A stretch of 64,000 nucleotides of DNA from Eledone cirrhosa (Eukaryota; Mollusca; Cephalopoda; Octopoda; Eledonidae). Position 1 is the stretch's first letter; every line of letters starts with the position of its first letter. Position numbers and translations under genes: made by a program. A model generated the notes under the pieces. It was not told the origin of the DNA. It made no database searches and saw nothing but the letters and a program-made list of their open reading frames with translations. The stretch spans positions 14,505,622 to 14,569,621 of the forward strand of contig OZ024742.1 of the NCBI GenBank assembly GCA_964016885.1. Reading direction: 5' to 3'. Below, in pieces: positions 37,391 to 48,659 of the stretch.

Positions 37391-37732
37391 GCAGTAGGAT
37401 TGAAACTGGTACATTGAAATTGTGAAGTGAAGTTTGTGTGAAATAAAGGGTTGGGAGGGCCCTTCAGTTGTGTCAAAGACATGATAACCTCCCCAGTGTT
37501 GGTGACCTGTACAATAAACACACCCAGTACACTCTGTAAAGTGGTTGGTAATAGGAAGGGCATCCAGCCATAGAAATCTTGCCAAATAAAAAGTTGAGAG
37601 GGCTCTTCAACTGTGTCAGTAAAGACAACCTAGAACATCCCCTCCCCCTGCTTATTCCACCACCACCCTATTATTTGTGACCCGAGAGTAAGTGAAATTT
37701 GTGACCCTTTCTTTTGTCTCTTTCTTTTGCAG
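37391..37732. other. end of SNX25 intron 1, with LINE 3' UTR debris
   Basis: 'ggtaataggaagggcatcca' and 'gccatagaaatcttgcca' (about 37546-37588) are a decayed piece of the LINE family 1 3' UTR. The intron ends in a strong polypyrimidine tract 'cttttgtctctttcttttgcag' immediately before exon 2. Confidence 0.6.
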
Positions 37733-37893
37733 AAGAAAAAAATGGGTTGTCTATCAAAACAGAGGAAAGTTGTGATATCCCAGAACCTGGATTTAGCTAT
37801 CCTTGAAGTTATTGACTTGTCTATACGAGACTTTGTCATGTCATGGTATAAAACTATTGGTAAAGATGATGAATCTGTAGAATATTTAATCAA
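37733..37893 (+). CDS. SNX25: SNX25-like, exon 2 (start of PXA domain)
   Basis: The acceptor AG is at 37731-37732 and the donor GTTAGT starts at 37894. The exon has 161 bp, entering in phase 0 and leaving two bases (AA) of a split Lys codon. It begins with a basic stretch (KKKMGCLSKQRKVV) on the cytosolic side of the membrane segment. It then enters the PXA domain with LDLAILEVIDLSIRDFVMSW, equivalent to the 'L..V.D...RDY.LSWY' start of the SNX25 PXA domain, and ends DDESVEYLIK. Confidence 0.88.
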
Positions 37894-37926
37894 GTTAGTA
37901 TCCTTTTATTATTATTGTAAATTATT

Positions 37927-38121
37927 ATAGGAGTGGTGGATTGGCAGTATCGGTAGAGGATCGGACGCCATGCTTTGATGCATAGAGTTACAGCCCTTGC
38001 TATTCTGAGTTCAAATCCTGCCAAGGTTAACTTTGCCTTTCATCCTTACGGGGTCGATAAAATGAAGTACCAGTAATGCACTGGGTAATTGCTGGCCTTG
38101 TGCCAAAAGTAGAAACAATTA
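37927..38121 (+). mobile_element. octopus-type tRNA-derived SINE, near full length
   Basis: 'tggcagtatcggtagaggat' (A-box region), 'ctgagttcaaatcctgcc' (B-box), the conserved body, and the end 'agtagaaacaattattattg'. It is inserted 34 bp after the exon 2 donor, in the same orientation as the gene. Confidence 0.9.
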
Positions 38122-38569
38122 TTATTGTAAACCCCTACTGTCTGTGTCTTTGTATTGTCCCCTATATGTCGGGCTTTGTGGCCAATAAATGAAATCATTA
38201 TTATTATTATTATTTGAAACTTCCTTTGAGTTCTGCTTCTTTCCCTAAATCATGTCAAATGTCAACCTGACACCTGAGACACATTTTACAACCAATTGTT
38301 ATACTGATGATACAATAAGGGCTCACACAATAGTAAATGTTTTTGCAAGGTATTTAAATTGATAAAGCCCTTCTCGGGACATTGACAGTACCAGTCAGTA
38401 CTAATTTCTGAATCTCTTGCAGAGATGGCTTTCCAGGTATCTTTCCAAATATTTTTCAGTTCTCTTTTTTTATAATTCCAACTATCACTGTTATTGTACA
38501 GGCCTTTTTCTCAATTTCAATTATCATTACTATAGTTATTATTATTATTATTATTATTAGAAGGCCTTT

Positions 38570-38661
38570 GACAATTCCATAATCTGCTATCTGGGGTTTC
38601 TTCAGGACATTGGGGATGGATGAGTGACTTGTGAGAGTTGTCGTGCAATCTATATACATAG
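38570..38661 (+). pseudogene. LINE family 1 reverse-transcriptase fragment
   Basis: The plus-strand reading KAFDNSIICYLGFLQDIGDG, a stop, then VTCESCRAIY aligns with KAFDRAPRSIIWWALRKLGV and WLVRAIQAMY of the copy at 54377-56085. This is the catalytic motif A region with a small deletion and a stop. It is a dead, old relic in SNX25 intron 2. Confidence 0.6.
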
Positions 38662-38828
38662 GTACAATTGCAAGCTGAACACCCCAACCACCAAGCTATG
38701 TACCTTTACAACTGGAATTAAGGGCCCAAGCCATGGTTATTTATTCTGGCATCACCTGAGTTTAAGAAAATTAATAGTAATCAATAATAATTTCCACTTT
38801 AGACACAAATCTCAAACACAGACTGATT

Positions 38829-41800
38829 TTCTAAGCTGGGTTCATGCCTATCGTCCTGCGTTTCAGAGTTTCCATATTTTTTAAGCTGGGTTCATGTCTA
38901 TCGTCCTGCGTTTCAGATTTTCCACATTTTCTAAGCTGGGTTCACATCTATCGTGCTGCGTTTCAGAGTTTCCACATGTTCTAAGCTGGGTTCATGCCTA
39001 TCGTCCTGCGTTTCAGAGTTTCCACATTTTCTAAGCTGGGTTCATGCCTATCGTCCTGCGTTTCAGATTTTCCACATTTTCTAAGCTCGTTTCATGTCTA
39101 TCATCCTGCGTTTCAGATTTTCCACATTTTCTAAGCTGGGTTCATGCCTATCGTCCTGCGTTTCAGAGTTTCCACATTTTCTAAGCTGGGTTCATGCCTA
39201 TCGTCCTGCGTTTCAGAGTTTCCACATTTTCTAAGCTGGGTTCATGTCTATCGTCCTGCGTTTCAGAGTTTCCACATTTTCTAAGCTGGGTTCATGCCTA
39301 TCGTCCTGCGTTTCAGAGTTTCCACATTTTCTAAGCTGGGTTCATGTCTATCGTCCTGCGTTTCAGATTTTCCACATTTTCTAAGCTGGGTTCATGCCTA
39401 TCGTCCTGCGTTTCAGAGTTTCCACATTTTCTAAGCTGGGTTCATGCCTATCGTCCTGCGTTTCAGATTTTCCACATTTTCTAAGCTCGGTTCATGTCTA
39501 TCGTCCTGCGTTTAAGAGTTTCCACATTTTCTAAGCTGGGTTCATGCCTATCGTCCTGCGTTTAAGAGTTTCCACATTTTCTAAGCTGGGTTCATGCCTA
39601 TCGTCCTGCGTTTAAGAGTTTCCACATTTTCTAAGCTGGGTTCATGTCTATCGTCCTGCGTTTCAGAGTTTCCACATTTTCTAAGCTGGGTTCATGCCTA
39701 TCGTCCTGCGTTTCAGAGTTTCCACATTTTCTAAGCTGGGTTCATGTCTATCGTCCTGCGTTTCAGAGTTTCCACATTTTCTAAGCTGGGTTCATGTCTA
39801 TCGTCCTGCGTTTCAGAGTTTCCACATTTTCTAAGCTGGGTTCATGCCTATCGTCCTGCGTTTCAGATTTTCCACATTTTCTAAGCTGGGTTCATGCCTA
39901 TCGTCCTGCGTTTCAGAGTTTCCACAGTTTCTAAGCTGGGTTCATGTCTATCGGCCTGCGTTTCAGAGTTTCCACATTTTCTAAGCTGGGTTCATGCCTA
40001 TCGTCCTGCGTTTCAGAGTTTCCACATTTTCTAAGCTGGGTTCATGCCTATCGTCCTGCGTTTCAGAGTTTCCACATTTTCTAAGCTGGGTTCATGCCTA
40101 TCGTCCTGCGTTTCAGATTTTCCACATTTTCTAAGCTGGGTTCATGTCTATCGTCCTGCGTTCCAGATTTTCCACATTTTCTAAGCTGGGTTCATGCCTA
40201 TCGTCCTGCGTTTCAGAGTTTCCACATTTTCTAAGCTGGGTTCATGCCTATCGTCCTGCGTTTCAGATTTTCCACATTTTCTAAGCTGGGTTCATGTCTA
40301 TCGTCCTGCGTTTCAGATTTTCCACAGTTTCTAAGCTGGGTTCATGCCTATCGTCCTGCGTTTCAGATTTTCCACATTTTCTAAGCTGGGTTCATGCCTA
40401 TCGTCCTGCGTTTCAGATTTTCCACATTTTCTAAGCTGGGTTCATGTCTATCGTCCTGCGTTTCAGATTTTCCACAGTTTCTAAGCTGGGTTCATGCCTA
40501 TCGTCCTGCGTTTCAGATTTTCCACATTTTCTAAGCTGGGTTCATGTCTATCGTCCTGCGTTTCAGATTTTCCACAGTTTCTAAGCTGGGTTCATGCCTA
40601 TCGTCCTGCGTTTCAGAGTTTCCACATTTTCTAAGCTGGGTTCATGTCTATCGTCCTGCGTTTCAGAGTTTCCACATTTTCTAAGCTGGGTTCATGCCTA
40701 TCGTCCTGCGTTTCAGATTTTCCACATTTTCTAAGCTGGGTTCATGCCTATCGTCCTGCGTTTCAGAGTTTCCACAGTTTCTAAGCTGGGTTCATGTCTA
40801 TCAGCCTGCGTTTCAGAGTTTCCACATTTTCTAAGCTGGGTTCATGCCTATCGTCCTGCGTTTCAGAGTTTCCACATTTTCTAAGCTGGGTTCATGCCTA
40901 TCGTCCTGCGTTTCAGAGTTTCCACATTTTCTAAGCTGGGTTCATGCCTATCGTCCTGCGTTTCAGATTTTCCACATTTTCTAAGCTGGGTTCATGTCTA
41001 TCGTCCTGCGTTTCAGATTTTCCACATTTTCTAAGCTGGGTTCATGCCTATCGTCCTGCGTTTCAGAGTTTCCACATTTTCTAAGCTGGGTTCATGCCTA
41101 TCGTCCTGCGTTTCAGATTTTCCACATTTTCTAAGATGGGTTCATGTCTATCGTCCTGCGTTTCAGATTTTCCACAGTTTCTAAGCTGGGTTCATGCCTA
41201 TCGTCCTGCGTTTCAGATTTTCCACATTTTCTAAGCTGGGTTCATGTCTATCGTCCTGCGTTTCAGATTTTCCACAGTTTCTAAGCTGGGTTCATGCCTA
41301 TCGTCCTGCGTTTCAGATTTTCCACATTTTCTAAGCTGGGTTCATGCCTATCGTCCTGCGTTTCAGATTTTCCACATTTTCTAAGCTGGGTTCATGACTA
41401 TCGTCCTGCGTTTCAGATTTTCCACAGTTTCTAAGCTGGGTTCATGCCTATCGTCCTGCGTTTCAGATTTTCCACATTTTCTAAGCTGGGTTCATGTCTA
41501 TCGTCCTGCGTTTCAGATTTTCCACAGTTTCTAAGCTGGGTTCATGCCTATCGTCCTGCGTTTCAGATTTTCCACATTTTCTAAGCTGGGTTCATGCCTA
41601 TCGTCCTGCGTTTCAGATTTTCCACATTTTCTAAGCTGGGTTCATGTCTATCGTCCTGCGTTTCAGATTTTCCACAGTTTCTAAGCTGGGTTCATGCCTA
41701 TCGTCCTGCGTTTCAGATTTTCCACATTTTCTAAGCTGGGTTCATGTCTATCGTCCTGCGTTTCAGATTTTCCACAGTTTCTAAGCTGGGTTCATGCCTA

Positions 41801-44800
41801 TCGTCCTGCGTTTCAGATTTTCCACATTTTCTAAGCTGGGTTCATGCCTATCGTCCTGCGTTTCAGATTTTCCACATTCTCTAAGCTGGGTTCATGTCTT
41901 TCGTCCTGCGTTTCAGAGTTTCCACATTTTCTAAGCTGGGTTCATGTCTATCGTCCTGCGTTTCAGATTTTCCACATTTTCTAAGCTCGGTTCATGTCTA
42001 TCATCCTGCTTTTCAGATTTTCCACATTTTCTAAGCTCGGTTCATGTCTATCGTCCTGCGTTTCAGATTTTCCACATTTTCTAAGCTGGGTTCATGCCTA
42101 TCGTCCTGCGTTTCAGATTTTCCACATTTTCTAAGCTGGGTTCATGTCTATCGTCCTGCGTTTCAGATTTTCCACATTTTCTAAGCTGGGTTCATGTCTA
42201 TCGTCCTGCGTTTCATTTTTCCACAGTTTCTAAGCTGGGTTCATGTCTATCGTCCTGCGTTTCAGAGTTTCCACATTTTCTAAGTTGGGTTCATGCCTAT
42301 CGTCCTGCGTTTCAGAGTTTCTACATTTTCTAAGCTGGGTTCATGCCTATCGTCCTGCGTTTCAGATTTTCCACATTTTCTAAGCTGGGTTCATGTCTAT
42401 CGTCCTGCGTTTCAGATTTTCCACATTTTCTAAGCTGGGTTCATGCCTATCGTCCTGCGTTTCAGAGTTTCCACATTTTCTAAGCTGGGTTCATGCCTAT
42501 CGTCCTGCGTTTCAGATTTTCCACATTTTCTAAGCTGGGTTCATGTCTATCGTCCTGCGTTTCAGATTTTCCACAGTTTCTAAGCTGAGTTCATGCCTAT
42601 CGTCCTGCGTTTCAGATTTTCCACATTTTCTAAGCTGGGTTCATGTCTATCGTCCTGCGTTTCAGATTTTCCACAGTTTCTAAGCTGGGTTCATGCCTAT
42701 CGTCCTGCGTTTCAGATTTTCCACATTTTCTAAGCTGGGTTCATGTCTATCGTCCTGCGTTTCAGATTTTCCACAGTTTCTAAGCTGGGTTCATGCCTAT
42801 CGTCCTGCGTTTCAGATTTTCCACAGTTTCTAAGCTGGGTTCATGCCTATCGTCCTGCGTTTCAGAGTTTCCATATTTTTTAAGCTGGGTTCATGTCTAT
42901 CGTCCTGCGTTTCAGATTTTCCACATTTTCTAAGCTGGGTTCACATCTATCGTGCTGCGTTTCAGAGTTTCCACATGTTCTAAGCTGGGTTCATGCCTAT
43001 CGTCCTGCGTTTCAGAGTTTCCACATTTTCTAAGCTGGGTTCATGCCTATCGTCCTGCGTTTCAGATTTTCCACATTTTCTAAGCTCGTTTCATGTCTAT
43101 CATCCTGCGTTTCAGATTTTCCACATTTTCTAAGCTGGGTTCATGCCTATCGTCCTGCGTTTCAGAGTTTCCACATTTTCTAAGCTGGGTTCATGCCTAT
43201 CGTCCTGCGTTTCAGAGTTTCCACATTTTCTAAGCTGGGTTCATGTCTATCGTCCTGCGTTTCAGAGTTTCCACATTTTCTAAGCTGGGTTCATGCCTAT
43301 CGTCCTGCGTTTCAGAGTTTCCACATTTTCTAAGCTGGGTTCATGTCTATCGTCCTGCGTTTCAGATTTTCCACATTTTCTAAGCTGGGTTCATGCCTAT
43401 CGTCCTGCGTTTCAGAGTTTCCACATTTTCTAAGCTGGGTTCATGCCTATCGTCCTGCGTTTCAGATTTTCCACATTTTCTAAGCTCGGTTCATGTCTAT
43501 CGTCCTGCGTTTAAGAGTTTCCACATTTTCTAAGCTGGGTTCATGCCTATCGTCCTGCGTTTCAGAGTTTCCACATTTTCTAAGCTGGGTTCATGCCTAT
43601 CGTCCTGCGTTTAAGAGTTTCCACATTTTCTAAGCTGGGTTCATGTCTATCGTCCTGCGTTTCAGAGTTTCCACATTTTCTAAGCTGGGTTCATGCCTAT
43701 CGTCCTGCGTTTCAGAGTTTCCACATTTTCTAAGCTGGGTTCATGTCTATCGTCCTGCGTTTCAGAGTTTCCACATTTTCTAAGCTGGGTTCATGTCTAT
43801 CGTCCTGCGTTTCAGAGTTTCCACATTTTCTAAGCTGGGTTCATGCCTATCGTCCTGCGTTTCAGATTTTCCACATTTTCTAAGCTGGGTTCATGCCTAT
43901 CGTCCTGCGTTTCAGAGTTTCCACAGTTTCTAAGCAGGGTTCATGTCTATCGGCCTGCGTTTCAGAGTTTCCACATTTTCTAAGCTGGGTTCATGCCTAT
44001 CGTCCTGCGTTTCAGAGTTTCCACATTTTCTAAGCTGGGTTCATGCCTATCGTCCTGCGTTTCAGAGTTTCCACATTTTCTAAGCTGGGTTCATGCCTAT
44101 CGTCCTGCGTTTCAGATTTTCCACATTTTCTAAGCTGGGTTCATGTCTATCGTCCTGCGTTTCAGATTTTCCACATTTTCTAAGCTGGGTTCATGCCTAT
44201 CGTCCTGCGTTTCAGAGTTTCCACATTTTCTAAGCTGGGTTCATGCCTATCGTCCTGCGTTTCAGATTTTCCACATTTTCTAAGCTGGGTTCATGTCTAT
44301 CGTCCTGCGTTTCAGATTTTCCACAGTTTCTAAGCTGGGTTCATGCCTATCGTCCTGCGTTTCAGATTTTCCACATTTTCTAAGCTGGGTTCATGCCTAT
44401 CGTCCTGCGTTTCAGATTTTCCACATTTTCTAAGCTGGGTTCATGTCTATCGTCCTGCGTTTCAGATTTTCCACAGTTTCTAAGCTGGGTTCATGCCTAT
44501 CGTCCTGCGTTTCAGATTTTCCACATTTTCTAAGCTGGGTTCATGTCTATCGTCCTGCGTTTCAGATTTTCCACAGTTTCTAAGCTGGGTTCATGCCTAT
44601 CGTCCTGCGTTTCAGAGTTTCCACATTTTCTAAGCTGGGTTCATGTCCATCGTCCTGCGTTTCAGAGTTTCCACATTTTCTAAGCTGGGTTCATGCCTAT
44701 CGTCCTGCGTTTCAGATTTTCCACATTTTCTAAGCTGGGTTCATGCCTATCGTCCTGCGTTTCAGAGTTTCCACAGTTTCTAAGCTGGGTTCATGTCTAT

Positions 44801-47800
44801 CAGCCTGCGTTTCAGAGTTTCCACATTTTCTAAGCTGGGTTCATGCCTATCGTCCTGCGTTTCAGAGTTTCCACATTTTCTAAGCTGGGTTCATGCCTAT
44901 CGTCCTGCGTTTCAGAGTTTCCACATTTTCTAAGCTGGGTTCATGCCTATCGTCCTGCGTTTCAGATTTTCCACATTTTCTAAGCTGGGTTCATGTCTAT
45001 CGTCCTGCGTTTCAGATTTTCCACATTTTCTAAGCTGGGTTCATGCCTATCGTCCTGCGTTTCAGAGTTTCCACATTTTCTAAGCTGGGTTCATGCCTAT
45101 CGTCCTGCGTTTCAGATTTTCCACATTTTCTAAGATGGGTTCATGTCTATCGTCCTGCGTTTCAGATTTTCCACAGTTTCTAAGCTGGGTTCATGCCTAT
45201 CGTCCTGCGTTTCAGATTTTCCACATTTTCTAAGCTGGGTTCATGTCTATCGTCCTGCGTTTCAGATTTTCCACAGTTTCTAAGCTGGGTTCATGCCTAT
45301 CGTCCTGCGTTTCAGATTTTCCACATTTTCTAAGCTGGGTTCATGCCTATCGTCCTGCGTTTCAGATTTTCCACATTTTCTAAGCTGGGTTCATGACTAT
45401 CGTCCTGCGTTTCAGATTTTCCACAGTTTCTAAGCTGGGTTCATGCCTATCGTCCTGCGTTTCAGATTTTCCACATTTTCTAAGCTGGGTTCATGTCTAT
45501 CGTCCTGCGTTTCAGATTTTCCACAGTTTCTAAGCTGGGTTCATGCCTATCGTCCTGCGTTTCAGATTTTCCACATTTTCTAAGCTGGGTTCATGCCTAT
45601 CGTCCTGCGTTTCAGATTTTCCACATTTTCTAAGCTGGGTTCATGTCTATCGTCCTGCGTTTCAGATTTTCCACAGTTTCTAAGCTGGGTTCATGCCTAT
45701 CGTCCTGCGTTTCAGATTTTCCACATTTTCTAAGCTGGGTTCATGTCTATCGTCCTGCGTTTCAGATTTTCCACAGTTTCTAAGCTGGGTTCATGCCTAT
45801 CGTCCTGCGTTTCAGATTTTCCACATTTTCTAAGCTGGGTTCATGCCTATCGTCCTGCGTTTCAGATTTTCCACATTCTCTAAGCTGGGTTCATGTCTTT
45901 CGTCCTGCGTTTCAGAGTTTCCACATTTTCTAAGCTGGGTTCATGTCTATCGTCCTGCGTTTCAGATTTTCCACATTTTCTAAGCTCGGTTCATGTCTAT
46001 CATCCTGCTTTTCAGATTTTCCACATTTTCTAAGCTCGGTTCATGTCTATCGTCCTGCGTTTCAGATTTTCCACATTTTCTAAGCTGGGTTCATGCCTAT
46101 CGTCCTGCGTTTCAGATTTTCCACATTTTCTAAGCTGGGTTCATGTCTATCGTCCTGCGTTTCAGATTTTCCACATTTTCTAAGCTGGGTTCATGTCTAT
46201 CGTCCTGCGTTTCATTTTTCCACAGTTTCTAAGCTGGGTTCATGTCTATCGTCCTGCGTTTCAGAGTTTCCACATTTTCTAAGTTGGGTTCATGCCTATC
46301 GTCCTGCGTTTCAGAGTTTCTACATTTTCTAAGCTGGGTTCATGCCTATCGTCCTGCGTTTCAGATTTTCCACATTTTCTAAGCTGGGTTCATGTCTATC
46401 GTCCTGCGTTTCAGATTTTCCACATTTTCTAAGCTGGGTTCATGCCTATCGTCCTGCGTTTCAGAGTTTCCACATTTTCTAAGCTGGGTTCATGCCTATC
46501 GTCCTGCGTTTCAGATTTTCCACATTTTCTAAGCTGGGTTCATGTCTATCGTCCTGCGTTTCAGATTTTCCACAGTTTCTAAGCTGAGTTCATGCCTATC
46601 GTCCTGCGTTTCAGATTTTCCACATTTTCTAAGCTGGGTTCATGTCTATCGTCCTGCGTTTCAGATTTTCCACAGTTTCTAAGCTGGGTTCATGCCTATC
46701 GTCCTGCGTTTCAGATTTTCCACATTTTCTAAGCTGGGTTCATGTCTATCGTCCTGCGTTTCAGATTTTCCACAGTTTCTAAGCTGGGTTCATGCCTATC
46801 GTCCTGCGTTTCAGATTTTCCACAGTTTCTAAGCTGGGTTCATGCCTATCGTCCTGCGTTTCAGAGTTTCCACATTTTCTAAGCTGGGTTCATGCCTATC
46901 GTCCTGCGTTTCAGATTTTCCACATTTTCTAAGCTGGGTTCATGTCTATCGTCCTGCGTTTCAGATTTTCCACAGTTTCTAAGCTGGGTTCATGCCTATC
47001 GTCCTGCGTTTCAGATTTTCCACATTTTCTAAGCTGGGTTCATGTCTATCGTCCTGCGTTTCAGATTTTCCACAGTTTCTAAGCTGGGTTCATGCCTATC
47101 GTCCTGCGTTTCAGAGTTTCCACATTTTCTAAGCTGGGTTCATGTCTATCGTCCTGCGTTTCAGATTTTCCACAGTTTCTAAGCTGGGTTCATGCCTATC
47201 GTCCTGCGTTTCAGATTTTCCACATTTTCTAAGCTGGGTTCATGTCTATCGTCCTGCGTTTCAGATTTTCCACAGTTTCTAAGCTGGGTTCATGCCTATC
47301 GTCCTGCGTTTCAGATTTTCCACATTTTCTAAGCTGGGTTCATGTCTATCGTCCTGCGTTTCAGATTTTCCACAGTTTCTAAGCTGGGTTCATGCCTATC
47401 GTCCTGCGTTTCAGAGTTTCCACATTTTCTAAGCTGGGTTCATGTCTATCGTCCTGCGTTTCAGAGTTTCTACATTTTCTAAGCTGGGTTCATGCCTATC
47501 GTCCTGCGTTTCAGAGTTTCCACATTTTCTAAGCTGGGTTCATGTCTATCGTCCTGCGTTTCAGAGTTTCTACATTTTCTAAGCTGGGTTCATGCCTATC
47601 GTCCTGCGTTTCAGAGTTTCCACATTTTCTAAGCTGGGTTCATGTCTATCGTCCTGCGTTTCAGATTTTCCACAGTTTCTAAGCTGGGTTCATGCCTATC
47701 GTCCTGCGTTTCAGATTTTCCACATTTTCTAAGCTGGGTTCATGTCTATCGTCCTGCGTTTCAGATTTTCCACAGTTTCTAAGCTGGGTTCATGCCTATC

Positions 47801-48235
47801 GTCCTGCGTTTCAGATTTTCCACATTTTCTAAGCTGGGTTCATGTCTATCGTCCTGCGTTTCAGATTTTCCACAGTTTCTAAGCTGGGTTCATGCCTATC
47901 GTCCTGCGTTTCAGAGTTTCCACATTTTCTAAGCTGGGTTCATGTCTATCGTCCTGCGTTTCAGAGTTTCTACATTTTCTAAGCTGGGTTCATGCCTATC
48001 GTCCTGCGTTTCAGAGTTTCCACATTTTCTAAGCTGGGTTCATGCCTATCGTCCTGCGTTTCAGAGTTTCCACATTTTCTAAGCTGGGTTCATGTCTATC
48101 GTCCTGCGTTTCAGAGTTTCCACATTTTCTAAGCTGGGTTCATGCCTATCGTCCTGCGTTTCAGATTTTCCACATTTTCTAAGCTGGGTTCATGCCTATC
48201 GTCCTGAGTTTCAGAGTTTCCACATTTTCTAAGCA
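38829..48235. repeat. 50-bp minisatellite array, about 188 copies (9.4 kb), SNX25 intron 2
   Basis: The unit is 'ttctaagctgggttcatgcc' then 'tatcgtcctgcgtttcagag' then 'tttccacatt', 50 bp. Recurrent variants are catgcc/catgtc, cagag/cagat and cacattt/cacagtt; a few units have ctcggg or tttaag. Period-50 translation is never open for long, so the short plus-strand frames at 42094 and 46093 are accidents at one 49-bp unit. Each unit ends a pyrimidine-rich stretch with TTTCAG, so in the sense of SNX25 every unit presents an acceptor-like site. The array stops 46 bp before the true exon 3 acceptor at 48281. Confidence 0.97.
38832..46868. repeat. 3,999-bp tandem duplication inside the 50-bp array
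   Basis: Blocks of about 38832-42830 and 42831-46829 match with an offset of 3,999 bp (80 units, one of them 49 bp). Shared rarities are 'ccatattttttaagc', 'cacatctatcgtgctgcg', 'ctcgtttcatgtctatcatc', 'tcatgactatc' and 'ctttcgtcctg'. I noticed only a few differences (for example tttaag/ttcag near 39562 and 43561, ctggg/caggg near 39924 and 43923, tcta/tcca near 40646 and 44645). A few changes in 4 kb point to a very recent duplication. Confidence 0.88.
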
Positions 48236-48281
48236 TTTCAACTCAATCGATTTATATATTTGCTTTTATTTTTAATCACAG

Positions 48282-48413
48282 ATCTGACATTTGGGTTGTG
48301 GTAGAGAAGTTATCTCATCGTTTGTCCAAAGTTGATATGGTGAAGTTCATGACACAAGACCTTGTTAATACAATACACAATCACTTCAAAGAGATACGAT
48401 TGGCATCGAAAAC
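48282..48413 (+). CDS. SNX25: SNX25-like, exon 3 (PXA domain)
   Basis: The acceptor is 'tttttaatcacag' at 48281 and the donor AAC|GTGAGTA starts at 48414. Length is 132 bp. The first base completes the split Lys codon and the last two bases (AC) start a Thr codon. The translation SDIWVVVEKLSHRLSKVDM then VKFMTQDLVNTIHNHFKEI corresponds to the SNX25 'W.I...L.HRLS.VD.VK' helix region of the PXA domain. It is isolated between the 9.4-kb minisatellite and an 8.8-kb intron full of LINEs. Confidence 0.88.
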
Positions 48414-48659
48414 GTGAGTATTTCTCCCTACATTTTAACAGCTAGTTCCAGACTGTATATATATATAATACAAGGATGAGTGGTTACTCCTTCATTACAT
48501 TTATTGGTTGGTGACACGTGTTTCGCTACTGATCAGCTCAAGGTTCAATCTGTATCGATCTGGCCCAACTCTGGAATCAAAATCTTGTTGGACCTCTGTA
48601 GTACTAATGACAACAACTCTGCGTTACACTCCCTGTATATACACGGAAGGCCGGTTATA
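48414..48659. other. start of SNX25 intron 3, dispersed repeat fragment
   Basis: It contains 'gacacgtgtttcgctactga' at 48512, whose inverted form 'gttaacgaaacacgtgtc' is at about 51349, on the other side of the minisatellite and LINE. The element 'caactctggaatcaaaatct' belongs to the same fragment. No coding signal; frames at 48480-48699 run into the 13-bp array. Confidence 0.45.

Larger units (their letters stand above)
37894..38828. other. start of SNX25 intron 2
   Basis: It contains a SINE (37927-38121), short ATT runs, and a decayed LINE reverse-transcriptase fragment (38570-38661), listed separately. No exon is seen. Confidence 0.5.

Noticed and set aside
42094..46332. Two plus-strand frames of 79 codons at 42094 and 46093
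   Set aside because: They are identical because they lie in the 3,999-bp duplication, and are opened only by the single 49-bp unit. No coding evidence.
38829..48235. Regular 50-bp repeats as a CRISPR-like array
   Set aside because: Units are contiguous with no unique spacers, the context is a eukaryotic intron, and there are no associated genes.
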